From the NCBI GenBank assembly GCA_016735295.1, contig JAERRU010000007.1, positions 1 to 61,738 of the forward strand: a DNA stretch of 61,738 nt. The letters are read 5' to 3'. The notes beneath the pieces are model-generated. The model worked only from the letters and a program-made list of their open reading frames with translations. It was not told the DNA's origin and did no database searches. Source of the stretch: SAR324 cluster bacterium. Lineage in GTDB: Bacteria; SAR324; XYD2-FULL-50-16; JAERRU01. Both the position numbers and the translations under genes were made by a program. Position 1 is the stretch's first letter. The number at the start of each line of letters is the position of its first letter. Below are positions 19,113 to 28,605 of this stretch, piece after piece.

Positions 19113-21359
19113 ATGTTTTCTAAGGATAATCCTTTTTTTAGAAGGATTAAAAAGTTTATTTTTGCATTTATAATATTAGTACCAGTTTTGGGGTATAATA
19201 TATACCTCCAAACAACTTCTCCTTTTAGCCCATCTTTTGAGGATAATAAGCAATTTTTTTTATTAATCCAAATAAATAATGTGCTAATTACTATCTTAGT
19301 GGCAGTATTAGCAAGGCAATTAGTTAAAATTATCTATGAAAGAAGGCAAAAGGTACTAGGCTCTAAGATTAAGAGCAAGCTAGTACTAGCTTTTTTAGTT
19401 TTAGCGATAGTACCAGTAATATTATTTTTTTATGTGACTAATGATTATATTTCTAGCACTGTCGGGCAATGGTTTGTGCCTAAAACTAATAATACGATAG
19501 ATGAAAGCATCAATCTTCTAAAAATTGCTGAGCAAAGGCAAGAGAATTTTTTTACCAATGAAATAATTAATTTAACTACCCGCCTAAAACTTTTTACCTC
19601 TTCTGGTGACTATAAAGAAATAATAAAAAATGTTTCCCTAGCCCAGCCGATTAATGGAATTGGTTTGTATGATAGTGCCGGCGAGCTAGTGGAGAGAATT
19701 ATAGTAACAAAAAATATCACAACTCCCTGGCAAGCATTATCACCACAAGACCTGACTAGTCTTAATTTTATTGATGATCAAGAGGTGATAGCGATTAAAC
19801 CCATTAAAGCTATTAAATCTAGCGAAATTGGTGAAGCTAGCGACCAAACAGGATTACGCAAATTAGTTGCTAAATTTAATAACAATTTAGGTCAAACCTA
19901 TTATGTAGAAGTTTATCAAGACATCTCCACGCTAGCTAGCAGCGATTTAGCGAAAAATTTAGCTGAGTTAACCGCTTTGCAAGAATCTTTAAAATCTAGC
20001 CGGTTGATTGCCTTTAATCACCGAGTTTTATTGATATGGATTTCTATTATTATGCTCTTTGCATTTACTTGGTTTGCTATTTATATTTCACGCACCATCA
20101 TCACCCCCTTAGAAAGACTGCTTTACGGCATGCAAAAGGTGACTAAGGGCGATTGGAAGGTAAGGTTATCCACTGATGTGGCTAGATCTGATGAGCTAAA
20201 GCAAGCTCTTCATACCTTTAATAAAATGACGATAGAGCTAGATAACAAATCAAGACAGATAGTGGCTCACCGGCAGCTACTTTTGGCAACTAATGAAAAT
20301 TTAACTCAAAAAAATCAGATATTAGAGCGAATTTTCAAGCGAATGAGTATTGGCTCAAGCACTATTGATAGTAATGGGTATTTACTAGAAGTTAATCAAT
20401 CTTTTCGCACTTTTTTTCATTTAACAGAGCAAGATTTTAATGCTCAGCCCATTAAATATCAAGCGGTTTTGCCTTCACCAATAGCGAACATCATCAGCAA
20501 GTTAATTAAAAAGATTACTACGAGAGCAACTACCTACGCCAAGTTAGATTTTAAAAGCCTTGACCTAGATAAAGAGGTGCACTATAAATTTGAAATTTAT
20601 CAAATAATTGATGATGAAAGTAATGATATTTGCCAGCTAGTATTGGTTCACGATTTAACAGAAATAGATAAATTAATGCACGCTAAAGCCTGGCAAGATG
20701 TGGCCAGGAGGCTGGCTCATGAAATTAAAAACCCGCTTACTCCAATTAGGATTTCTGCCGAAAGATTGCAAAAAAAATATTATGATAAAAATCCTACCTC
20801 CTATCAATCACTTTTTGAGATGACTAACACTATAGTAAATGAGGTGGATATCATAAAAAAAATGGTCAATGAATTTTCTGATTTTGCCCGTATGCCCCTG
20901 ATTAATCTAAAACTTTTATCTGTCGATCAGGCAATCAAAGCTATCGCCCTTTCGTATGAACACCATATGCCAGAAGGAGTTAAGCTAATAGTTAAATCTT
21001 CTTTGGGGGACGTGAATATTTTAATTGATGAATATCAAATCAAACAAGCGTTGCACAATTTAATACAAAATTCTCTTAATGCTCTGCAAGAAACGAAAAA
21101 AGGACAAATTAATATAAAAACTTCTATTAATAATGAGCTAGGCCTAGTGATTATCTCAGTGATAGATAATGGCTCAGGAATTAGCAAAAATCTAATAGGT
21201 AATATATTTGAGCCTTACATAACTACCAGCAGCCAAGGCACCGGATTAGGGCTGGCGATAGTGCAAAAAATTATTCACGACCACCAAGGCATCATCAAAG
21301 TGAGCAGCAAGCCTAATCAACAAACAGTGTTTAGCATAGAATTACCGGTAGCGAGCTAA
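19113..21359 (+). CDS. ntrY: Sensor histidine kinase NtrY-like
   Basis: A 748-residue membrane kinase. It has three membrane segments near the N-terminus (about 13-28, 47-63, 88-104), an extracytoplasmic region to about 300, a further membrane helix near 305-330, HAMP, PAS (about 405-510), HisKA with the phosphoacceptor His in RRLAHEIKNPLTP (about 536), and HATPase with N box near 648 and GTGLGLAI near 709. This matches alphaproteobacterial NtrY, which senses nitrogen or redox state and phosphorylates NtrX. No ntrX or ntrBC follows; the next gene is sucA on the other strand. Confidence 0.88.
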   Translation: MFSKDNPFFRRIKKFIFAFIILVPVLGYNIYLQTTSPFSPSFEDNKQFFLLIQINNVLITILVAVLARQLVKIIYERRQKVLGSKIKSKLVLAFLVLAIVPVILFFYVTNDYISSTVGQWFVPKTNNTIDESINLLKIAEQRQENFFTNEIINLTTRLKLFTSSGDYKEIIKNVSLAQPINGIGLYDSAGELVERIIVTKNITTPWQALSPQDLTSLNFIDDQEVIAIKPIKAIKSSEIGEASDQTGLRKLVAKFNNNLGQTYYVEVYQDISTLASSDLAKNLAELTALQESLKSSRLIAFNHRVLLIWISIIMLFAFTWFAIYISRTIITPLERLLYGMQKVTKGDWKVRLSTDVARSDELKQALHTFNKMTIELDNKSRQIVAHRQLLLATNENLTQKNQILERIFKRMSIGSSTIDSNGYLLEVNQSFRTFFHLTEQDFNAQPIKYQAVLPSPIANIISKLIKKITTRATTYAKLDFKSLDLDKEVHYKFEIYQIIDDESNDICQLVLVHDLTEIDKLMHAKAWQDVARRLAHEIKNPLTPIRISAERLQKKYYDKNPTSYQSLFEMTNTIVNEVDIIKKMVNEFSDFARMPLINLKLLSVDQAIKAIALSYEHHMPEGVKLIVKSSLGDVNILIDEYQIKQALHNLIQNSLNALQETKKGQINIKTSINNELGLVIISVIDNGSGISKNLIGNIFEPYITTSSQGTGLGLAIVQKIIHDHQGIIKVSSKPNQQTVFSIELPVAS

Positions 21360-21373
21360 ATAGCTCACCGAGC

Positions 21374-21407
21374 ATCAATTAATTCATCAATTCATCAATT
21401 CATCAAT
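21374..21407. repeat. Short 8-bp tandem repeat between ntrY and sucA
   Basis: The unit ATTCATCA is repeated about three times, with degenerate flanks, in the short gap between convergent ntrY and sucA. It is one of several AT-rich microsatellites in gaps of this window. Confidence 0.8.
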
Positions 21408-21426
21408 GCACCAATTAACCAATAGA

Positions 21427-24192
21427 TCAATTAGCAAAAGCCTCTGCCAATAAAGTTGCTTGCTCCTTTTTATATATTGTAATAAAGCCACTAGCGGTGG
21501 TAGAAGATTCTTTCCTGCTCACAAACTCTAAAGGCATTTTTTTATTTTTCCAAAACCAATCAACAAACATCATTGCCCCTTGTCTGGCTGGCTCTTCTTG
21601 AGTCCACACTATCTTTTTCAAACCAGGATAGGTAGCTATTATTTGGTTAAGCCCTGCACTATCAAATGGATAAAGTTGCTCTATTCTTATGATAGCAGTA
21701 TTTTTGATTTTGTTGGTGCTACGGTAATCCAAAAGGTCATAATAAACCTTTCCGCTACAAAGTAATGCTTTAGTGACCTTTTTTTTGTTTATTAAATGGT
21801 CATCAATAATGCCTTTAAAGGAATGATTACCACAAAATTCTTGCTTACTGCTAACACATAAAGGATGCCTAAGAAGACTTTTAGGAGTAAAAACGATTAA
21901 TGGTTTACGAAAAGAATAAAGCATTTGGCGTCTTAGTAGGTGGAAGTAGTTAGCTGGAGTGCTAACGTTAGCTACTATAATATTTTCAGAAGCACAAAGT
22001 TGCAAAAATCTTTCTAATCGCCCCGATGAATGCTCAGGCCCTTGCCCTTCTTGTGCGTGAGGCAATAACAGCACAATGCCGTTCATTTTTTGCCACTTAG
22101 TCTCAGCCGATACAATTAGCTGATCTATCATAATTTGTGCCCCATTGGCAAAATCACCAAATTGAGCCTCCCACAAAGTTAAAGTGTTAGGGCTAGCCAA
22201 AGCATATCCATATTCAAAGCCGAGCACCGCATATTCAGACAATAAAGAATTAAAAATCATGAATTGCCCTTGCTTATCAGATAAATTTTTTAGCGGATAA
22301 TAATCTACCAATTCATCAGCACTTCTAAACATAGCGTGGCGTTGTGAAAAAGTACCTCTAGTTACATCTTGGCCACTAAAGCGAACATGGTAACCATCTA
22401 ATAGCAAAGACCCCATCGACAAAGCCTCAGCAGTAGACCAATCTATCTTATCTTCAGTAAAAAAAGCCGTTCTTTTTTGAGATAATATATTTTTCGCCTT
22501 TTTGATGAAGTTACGATCTTCGGGTAAGGAAGTAATCTTTTCTAAAATTTTAGTTAAGACTTTTTCTTTAATACTAGTTTTAGGAGATTTACACAATTCC
22601 CCACTACTAGGCATTCTAATTGACTGCCAATCACCTTCTAAATATGAGTTAAGCTCAACAGCACTAGATTTTTTAGAACTAGCTAGCTTTCCTTCTAGCA
22701 TATCCCAAAACTTGGTTTTTAATTTATCTTTATACTCTTCATCAATAGTCCCTTCTTTTAATAGTTTATCAGCATAAATATCAAAAGGATTAGGATGCTT
22801 TTGAATCAGCCCATACAAAATAGCTTGCGTGAATTTAGGGTCATCCCCCTCATTATGGCCATATCTGCGGTAGCCCAAAATATCTATAAATACATCACGG
22901 TTAAATAGTTGGCGAAACTCCAAAGCAATTAAAACCGTGTGCACCACCGCTTCAATATCATCCCCATTAACGTGAAAAACAGGACAAAGACCCACCTTAG
23001 CCACATCAGTGCAATAGGTGCTGGTTCTCGCTTCTGCGTAATTAGTGGTAAATCCTAATTGATTGTTGATAACTATATGCACCATTCCCCCGGTGGAATA
23101 AGCGGGTAATTGCATCATTTGCATCTGCTCATATATAATCCCTTGACCAGCAATTGAAGCGTCTCCATGGATTAAAATAGAAACAATCTTATTTTTATCA
23201 GCCTTATAACGTTGATCTATCTTGGCTCTAGTGGCCCCCATCACTACCGGGTTAACAGCTTCTAAATGCGAAGGATTAGATAAAATATTTAAATGCACCT
23301 TCTCTCCTTTAGTCAAGGTTATATCTGATGAAAACCCCATATGATATTTAACATCCCCCACAAAATTTTTACCTGAATAGCCTTTCGCATCAAATTCAGA
23401 AAATATTTTAGCATAGTCTTTTTGGAATATGTTACCTAGCACATTTAGTCTGCCTCTATGGGCCATGCCAAATACAAATTCTTTTATCCCTGTTGAAGAA
23501 CCATGTTCAATAACCGTTTGCAAAGCAGGAATTAAGGCTTCTAATCCTTCTAAGGAAAAACGTTTTTGCCCGACAAACCTAGTGTGCATAAATTGTTCGA
23601 ATAAAACTGCCTTACTCAACACATCAAGTATTTTTAATTTAGCCTTCTTGTTAAAAGAAGGTTGATTTTTATTTTGCTCTAATCGCTTGGTAACCCAAGA
23701 CAAAGCATTAGGCATCCTAATTATTTTATATTCACAGCCAATTGCTCCGCAGTAGGTAGCCTCTAAATGATTGATAATTTCTTTGAGCGTGGCATTATTT
23801 AAGCCGATTTCACTGCCAATTTGAAAAACTTTATTTAAATCTTGGTCATCTAAATTAAATCGATCAATAGAGATAGGAGGAGAATAAATGCGTCGCCTTC
23901 TAATGGGGTTAGTTTTAGCGAATAGGTGCCCTCGTGAACGATATTCTTGAATTAAACTAAATACTGCCGCTTCTTTGTTGATATGAATTAAATCTATATT
24001 TTTATCAGATTTAATAGATTTAATAGATTTGATAGTTTTATCATCTGAAGAAAAATTAGTATTAGCAAAATCAAATCCTTCAAAAAATCTTTTCCAGTGA
24101 ATATCAACAGAATTAGGATCTTTCACATAATTTTTATAAAGGTTATCCAAAGCATTAGGATCAAGATTATCTAGATAAGACATTTGACTCAT
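21427..24192 (-). CDS. sucA: 2-oxoglutarate dehydrogenase E1 component
   Basis: A 921-residue thiamine-diphosphate enzyme that decarboxylates 2-oxoglutarate in the TCA cycle. It has the N-terminal E1-specific helix (SYLDNLDPNALDNLYKNY), FGMAHRGRLNVLGN, GDASIAGQGI, and the C-terminal HSSGRLERFLQL. Length is close to the E. coli 933. A repeated IKSIKS stretch near residues 57-65 reflects a short direct DNA repeat. E2 (sucB) is not adjacent, which is unusual. It is the last gene of a minus-strand run leuA-plsY-sucA. Confidence 0.97.
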   Translation of the reverse strand: MSQMSYLDNLDPNALDNLYKNYVKDPNSVDIHWKRFFEGFDFANTNFSSDDKTIKSIKSIKSDKNIDLIHINKEAAVFSLIQEYRSRGHLFAKTNPIRRRRIYSPPISIDRFNLDDQDLNKVFQIGSEIGLNNATLKEIINHLEATYCGAIGCEYKIIRMPNALSWVTKRLEQNKNQPSFNKKAKLKILDVLSKAVLFEQFMHTRFVGQKRFSLEGLEALIPALQTVIEHGSSTGIKEFVFGMAHRGRLNVLGNIFQKDYAKIFSEFDAKGYSGKNFVGDVKYHMGFSSDITLTKGEKVHLNILSNPSHLEAVNPVVMGATRAKIDQRYKADKNKIVSILIHGDASIAGQGIIYEQMQMMQLPAYSTGGMVHIVINNQLGFTTNYAEARTSTYCTDVAKVGLCPVFHVNGDDIEAVVHTVLIALEFRQLFNRDVFIDILGYRRYGHNEGDDPKFTQAILYGLIQKHPNPFDIYADKLLKEGTIDEEYKDKLKTKFWDMLEGKLASSKKSSAVELNSYLEGDWQSIRMPSSGELCKSPKTSIKEKVLTKILEKITSLPEDRNFIKKAKNILSQKRTAFFTEDKIDWSTAEALSMGSLLLDGYHVRFSGQDVTRGTFSQRHAMFRSADELVDYYPLKNLSDKQGQFMIFNSLLSEYAVLGFEYGYALASPNTLTLWEAQFGDFANGAQIMIDQLIVSAETKWQKMNGIVLLLPHAQEGQGPEHSSGRLERFLQLCASENIIVANVSTPANYFHLLRRQMLYSFRKPLIVFTPKSLLRHPLCVSSKQEFCGNHSFKGIIDDHLINKKKVTKALLCSGKVYYDLLDYRSTNKIKNTAIIRIEQLYPFDSAGLNQIIATYPGLKKIVWTQEEPARQGAMMFVDWFWKNKKMPLEFVSRKESSTTASGFITIYKKEQATLLAEAFAN

Positions 24193-24233
24193 TTTTTATT
24201 TTTACTCCGATAGTTGATTACAAAATAATTAAA

Positions 24234-24866
24234 TTAAACGTTAATTTTAGAAAAAAGCTGATTAATATTACGGTAATGAAGTATGATGATGTAAGCGCAA
24301 GTCAAGCCCAAGACCCCAAACACTAAGCTAAGTCCGTTAATTTGGAAAATAGTAACCGGCAGTATTAATAAAGTAGCTATGGCAGCAATCCCAGAAGTGC
24401 GGGTCGCTAAAAAAGCCAACAACCAACCAGCAACAGCAGCCCCAAATAATCTTAAATCAAGCACAAGTAATACCCCAAAAAATGTAGCCACTCCTTTGCC
24501 TCCTTGGAAATGCAAAAAAATACTCCTAGTATGGCCCAGCACCGCAATAACTCCCCCCAACAAAGCAGTTATCACAGAGCCATCAAACCACCACCAGCCT
24601 AATGTGGCTATTAATGCCCCTTTTGAAGAATCCAATAAAAATGTGATTCCCCCAGGAACTTTGCCCAGCACCCTAACTACATTTGTCGCCCCAATGTTCT
24701 CGCTCCCATGGAGCCTAACATCTGTTTTATAAAATAAAATGCCAATCCACAATCCAAACGGAATAGAGCCCACCGCGTAGGCCGTAATCAAAAAATGCCA
24801 GAAAAAAAAGTTATTCGCTAAAAAGCTGAAGTCATTTAAATCAGGATAATTATTAAATAAAAACAT
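24234..24866 (-). CDS. plsY: Acyl-phosphate glycerol-3-phosphate acyltransferase
   Basis: A 210-residue inner-membrane enzyme that acylates glycerol-3-phosphate using acyl phosphate, the first step of phospholipid synthesis. The three PlsY motifs are present: GSIPFG, RLHGSENIGATN and HxxxxFLHFQGGKGVAT, with five or so membrane segments. It starts seven bases after leuA ends, so it is probably co-transcribed with leuA and sucA, an unusual grouping. Confidence 0.95.
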   Translation of the reverse strand: MFLFNNYPDLNDFSFLANNFFFWHFLITAYAVGSIPFGLWIGILFYKTDVRLHGSENIGATNVVRVLGKVPGGITFLLDSSKGALIATLGWWWFDGSVITALLGGVIAVLGHTRSIFLHFQGGKGVATFFGVLLVLDLRLFGAAVAGWLLAFLATRTSGIAAIATLLILPVTIFQINGLSLVFGVLGLTCAYIIILHYRNINQLFSKINV

Positions 24867-24872
24867 TCTTTT

Positions 24873-26582
24873 TTATGAGGATAAGTTGTTAAAATATCGA
24901 TTTATGCCACTAACCAAAGCTAAAAAAGAAGACTGACTAGTATCAGAATGAGTGCCCACGCCAAAGAAAAGTTTTCCATTTATTTGAACACCAACATAGC
25001 AAGCAGCAGCAGCAGATGAAGCCTGCCCTAAGGAATGTTCAATATAATCTTCAATATTTAAATCCAAGCCTAATTGAGAACTCAATGCTTTAACTATAGC
25101 ATCTAATAAGCCATTTCCTACGCCTTGTTGAGTGATTTGTTGGTTATTTAGTGTGATATCTAATTTTACTGTAACCGAATTTTTACCGCTACGAGACACT
25201 TGAAAATCTTTTATTTTCAGAGGATTATCAATATTAACAAATTCTTTCTCAAATTGATCTTTGATGGTTCTGGGCAAAACTTCTTTACCAGTTTTTTCTG
25301 AAATTGATTGAATAATTTTACTTATTTCTGGTTGAAATTTCTTTGGTACCTGGTAACCAAAACTATGCTCAAGTATAAAAGCAATTCCGCCCTTACCGCT
25401 CTGGGAGTTGATGCGGATAGGTTCATAAATTCGCCCTAAATCTTTAGGATCTACTGGCAGATAGGGTACTTCCCAAAAACTATTTTCTTTATTAGCTAAA
25501 GCAGCAATTCCCTTTCTGATAGCGTCTTGGTGAGAGCCAGAAAAAGCAGTATATACCAATTCACCAGCATAAGGATGCCTCACATGCACTGGCAAGTTAG
25601 TTAGTTCGCTACAAATTTTAACTAGTTTATTGATATCAGTAAAATCTAAAGCAGGATCTATTCCCTGACTATATAAATTACACGCCAAAGTAACTAAATC
25701 AACATTGCCCGTCCTTTCCCCATTGCCAAACAAAGTTCCTTCCACCCGGTCAGCTCCCGCCAAAATAGCTAATTCAGTAGCAGCAATAGCACAGCCTCTG
25801 TCGTTATGGGTGTGCACGCTAATTATGGTTTGTTCTCGCCGGCTTAAATTATTATTCACCCATTCTATCATATCGGCGTAAACATTAGGCGTGCTCATCT
25901 CCACTGTGGCCGGTAAATTTAAGATTATCTTGTTGTTACCGCTAGGTTGCCAAGCGTCACTAACTGCTTCTAGCACTGCTAAAGAATAGTCTAGCTCAGT
26001 CCCAGTAAAACTCTCAGGTGAATATTGGAGGGTTAGTTTGCAACCAGGCAAATTTTTTATTTCTTCTTTGACACAAAGGGTGCTTTTAGTGGCAATATCT
26101 TTTACCCCTTGTTTATCTGATTGAAAAACTACCCTTCTTTGTAATTGAGAGGTAGAATTATAAAGATGAAAGATTGCTTTTTTAGCCCCGGCTAGTGATT
26201 TGATAGTTTTTTTGATAAGTTCAGGCCTAGCTTGGCAAAGTACTTGGATGGTAACATCATCAGGGATTTTATTTTTTTCAATTAAATGCCTGATAAATCC
26301 ATATTCAATTGATGAAGCTGCGGGAAAACCAACTTCAATTTCTTTAAAGCCTATTTCCACCAATGTATCAAAAAAAATTAATTTTTGAACAATGGACATA
26401 GGGTTAATTAATGCTTGATTGCCATCTCTTAAATCCACACTACACCAAATTGGAGCCTTTTTTAAATGACGATTCGGCCATTTTCGATCAGGTAAATTGA
26501 TTGGTGGAAATTGTTGATATCTAAAAAAGGGCATCTTTTTTTTGTTACCACCAAAGGGAGAATTTTGTGAATTCAAAGTCAT
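24873..26582 (-). CDS. leuA: 2-isopropylmalate synthase (long type)
   Basis: A 569-residue enzyme condensing acetyl-CoA with 2-oxoisovalerate, the first committed leucine step. The N-terminal TIM barrel has WCSVDLRDGNQAL, SVHTHNDRG with the metal-binding His pair, and LFGNGERTGNVDL. A C-terminal LeuA allosteric domain (about 430-565) is present, so leucine feedback is likely. The PDRKWPNR start and length are those of the actinobacterial/yeast-like LeuA2 type. Its ATG overlaps the stop of a 55-codon ORF (TAATG). Confidence 0.95.
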   Translation of the reverse strand: MTLNSQNSPFGGNKKKMPFFRYQQFPPINLPDRKWPNRHLKKAPIWCSVDLRDGNQALINPMSIVQKLIFFDTLVEIGFKEIEVGFPAASSIEYGFIRHLIEKNKIPDDVTIQVLCQARPELIKKTIKSLAGAKKAIFHLYNSTSQLQRRVVFQSDKQGVKDIATKSTLCVKEEIKNLPGCKLTLQYSPESFTGTELDYSLAVLEAVSDAWQPSGNNKIILNLPATVEMSTPNVYADMIEWVNNNLSRREQTIISVHTHNDRGCAIAATELAILAGADRVEGTLFGNGERTGNVDLVTLACNLYSQGIDPALDFTDINKLVKICSELTNLPVHVRHPYAGELVYTAFSGSHQDAIRKGIAALANKENSFWEVPYLPVDPKDLGRIYEPIRINSQSGKGGIAFILEHSFGYQVPKKFQPEISKIIQSISEKTGKEVLPRTIKDQFEKEFVNIDNPLKIKDFQVSRSGKNSVTVKLDITLNNQQITQQGVGNGLLDAIVKALSSQLGLDLNIEDYIEHSLGQASSAAAACYVGVQINGKLFFGVGTHSDTSQSSFLALVSGINRYFNNLSS

Positions 26583-26749
26583 TACAGATAATAGATTTGG
26601 AGCTGGTTAAATTCTAAAATAGGAGGTATCTTATCTTGGAGAGAGGCACAAGGAGCTGGTTGATTATAAAAATAATCAATATTTGATTTATTTATGACGC
26701 TGGTTTGTAAGGTAAATCCTTTATTAAAACCAGTAATAGCTATTAACAT
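26582..26749 (-). CDS. Possible small ORF (55 codons) overlapping leuA start
   Basis: An ATG at 26749 opens 55 codons whose TAA shares a base with the leuA ATG (TAATG), a classic coupling arrangement. A TAAGG ribosome-site-like string lies about nine bases before it. The peptide begins MLIAITGF and ends LQIYYL; it matches no family I know and has no run of leucine codons, so it is not a standard attenuator peptide. A TTGACA string 5' of it could instead be a leuA promoter -35 box, which would leave the ORF untranslated. Confidence 0.35.
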   Translation of the reverse strand: MLIAITGFNKGFTLQTSVINKSNIDYFYNQPAPCASLQDKIPPILEFNQLQIYYL

Positions 26750-26963
26750 TTTAAAAACCTTAGCCTGTCAAGATAGGTGCGTAAGAGGTGATTATCTATT
26801 AGGGACTAAGTTATCATATGTATTTTAAAAAATAAAAAGACCTTATAAATCTAAATTTTTTGCACAATACGTCATAAAAGCAACAATTTCAAGAAATCTA
26901 TTGTAAATATTTTTTATAAATATTTTATTGATATAAAATCTGTTCAATATAAGGAGTCATCCA
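26750..26963. promoter_or_regulatory. Intergenic region between leuA and ltaE
   Basis: Very AT-rich spacer between divergent leuA and ltaE. A TTGACA on the minus strand just upstream of the small ORF is a possible leuA -35 box. A strong AAGGAG at 26951-26956 lies seven bases before the TTG start of ltaE and decides that start. No riboswitch or clear terminator is seen. Confidence 0.4.
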
Positions 26964-27983
26964 TTGAAAAATAACCATCCAAAATTTATAGATCTACGCA
27001 GCGATACAGTAACCAAGCCGACACAAAAAATGCGTCAGGCAATCTACCAAGCCAAAGTGGGCGACGATGTTTTTCAAGAAGATGATAGCATTAATGAACT
27101 GCAAGAATATGGAGTAAAAATATTTGCCAAGCCAGCTAGTTTATTTTTTCCTACAGGCACGCAAGCTGGTTTGTGCACCTTGCTAAGCCATTGCCAAAGA
27201 GGCGATGAATATATTTGTGGGCAAGATTCGCATATATATAAATATGAAGGAGGTGGCGGTGCGGTGTTAGGTGGAATTCAACCACAACCAATTGAAAATA
27301 ATGATGATGGAACACTAGATCTAGCCAAAGTAACTCAAGCAATCAAACCAATTGATTTTCATTTTGCAAAAACAAAATTATTGTGTTTAGAAAATACCAT
27401 CATGGGCAAGACCCTAACCATGAAGTATATGGAGCAAGCCAAAGACTTGGCAAAAAGTAAAAATTTGAACATTCATCTCGATGGAGCAAGAATATTTAAT
27501 GCGGCAATAGAGCTAAAGTGCGATGTGCGAGATATATTAAAGCATTTTGATTCAGCCACAATTTGTTTATCAAAAGGATTATCAGCACCGATAGGAACTT
27601 TATTAGTAGGAGAAAAGGATTTCATAAAACAAGCACTAAGGTGGCGTAAAATGTGTGGTGGAGGCATGAGGCAAGCAGGCTTTATGGCCGCTGCAGCGAA
27701 GGTGGCGTTAGAAGAATCACCTTTACTTTTGATAGAAGATCACAAAAAGGCGAATAGTTTGCAAAAATTGCTTAAGAAGAGAGCTAAGCTAAAGGCCGTG
27801 GCTCACACTAATATGGTATTTTTTGAAGTTCCTGCTAGCCATTGTAAACCTTTACAAGATGATTTGCTAAAAGCGGGCTTTAAGAGTTTTATCAATCCTT
27901 ATACCAGAATAGTATTTCATAAAGATATAGCTCATCAGGAGGTTTTGACATTGGCTAAGGTTATATTGGATTATTTTGCTTAA
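26964..27983 (+). CDS. ltaE: Low-specificity L-threonine aldolase
   Basis: A 339-residue PLP enzyme cleaving threonine or allothreonine to glycine and acetaldehyde. It begins FIDLRSDTVTKPT, has the HLDGARIFNAA segment and the PLP Lys in CLSKGLSAPIGT (about 204), and ends near 340, all standard. The start is TTG with a strong AAGGAG ribosome site. Plus-strand single gene, followed by the 724-bp non-coding island. Confidence 0.94.
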   Translation: MKNNHPKFIDLRSDTVTKPTQKMRQAIYQAKVGDDVFQEDDSINELQEYGVKIFAKPASLFFPTGTQAGLCTLLSHCQRGDEYICGQDSHIYKYEGGGGAVLGGIQPQPIENNDDGTLDLAKVTQAIKPIDFHFAKTKLLCLENTIMGKTLTMKYMEQAKDLAKSKNLNIHLDGARIFNAAIELKCDVRDILKHFDSATICLSKGLSAPIGTLLVGEKDFIKQALRWRKMCGGGMRQAGFMAAAAKVALEESPLLLIEDHKKANSLQKLLKKRAKLKAVAHTNMVFFEVPASHCKPLQDDLLKAGFKSFINPYTRIVFHKDIAHQEVLTLAKVILDYFA

Positions 27984-28170
27984 TAAATTAGTTAATAAAT
28001 TAATTAATAACTTAAACAATGAAGGGGGTGGTTTAACCAAGGGTTTAAATAATTGATGCTTTTTTTAGGGGAATATGCTATACTAGGCCAAAATTTAGGA
28101 AGTTAAGAATATTAATAATGAATATTCATAACAAAGCAGAAATTTTTTAACTAACATTATACAATTTTTT

Positions 28171-28290
28171 TATGCGTGTTTTACCTACTACAGCCTAGCT
28201 GATGGTAGGAAACTATTTCTGCTCTGTTCGAGATGGGCTTTTATGATTTGATCCTTAATTTTAATGAATCGGGAGCGACCGCTTGTTTAT
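28171..28290 (-). rRNA. 5S rRNA-like sequence, probably degenerate
   Basis: Read on the minus strand, CCCATCTCGAAC followed by an AGAG-CAGAAATAG stretch matches loop C and the following part of bacterial 5S rRNA. A CCTAC...GTAGG hairpin after it would correspond to helices IV/V, and TAGTAGG resembles the 3' GAGTAGG. The helix III pairing is poor and the terminal stem is not evident, so this may be a decayed copy or chance. No full 23S lies upstream. Confidence 0.3.
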
Positions 28291-28435
28291 GGTGTGCAAG
28301 CTCACCTTAGAGTGAGAAGCCTAAAGTATGTAAAGTTGCACCCACCTACTTAAGTAGGATATCAGATTCACTAAGCCCACCCGGCAGAGCAGATTCCCAC
28401 TGCACCACGCCACGTATGCTGCCACAACAAGACAT

Positions 28436-28480
28436 ACATCACCACCTCACGCCTCACGTTTCACGCCTCACGCCATTACC
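28436..28480. repeat. Short direct repeats of a CACGCCT-type heptamer
   Basis: Variants of CTCACGCC and CTCACGTT recur four or more times within about 45 bp in the GC-rich part of the non-coding island. On the minus strand they read as GTGAGGC/GTGAAAC units. Confidence 0.6.
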
Positions 28481-28489
28481 GTCACGCAC

Positions 28490-28605
28490 CACGTTAGGCT
28501 GGGTAAAATAAGCACCATATTAGATTTTGGCGATCGACATTATGGCGGGAAAACATTCATCATAGATATCTAGGCATTTATTACATCGTCGCTATCAATA
28601 ACACG
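28490..28605 (-). other. Sequence resembling the 5' end of 23S rRNA
   Basis: On the minus strand a series of short words appears in the same order as at the 5' end of bacterial 23S rRNA: AGCGAC, AATGCCTAG, GATGAATG, TCGATCGCC and AATATGGTG (compare AGCGAC, GGATGCCTAGG, GATGAAGG, GCGATAAGC, GATATGAACC). Conservation between the words is low. It is upstream of the 5S-like segment on the same strand, as in an rRNA operon, but with the bulk of 23S absent. Confidence 0.2.

Noticed and set aside
24379-24732. 117-codon ORF antisense to plsY
   Set aside because: Pro/Ala/Asn-rich composition is the reverse shadow of the membrane-protein gene plsY, which has clear family motifs.
28171-28290. Intact functional 5S rRNA
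   Set aside because: Loop C matches but helix III and the terminal stem are not convincing, so only a low-confidence 5S-like call is made.
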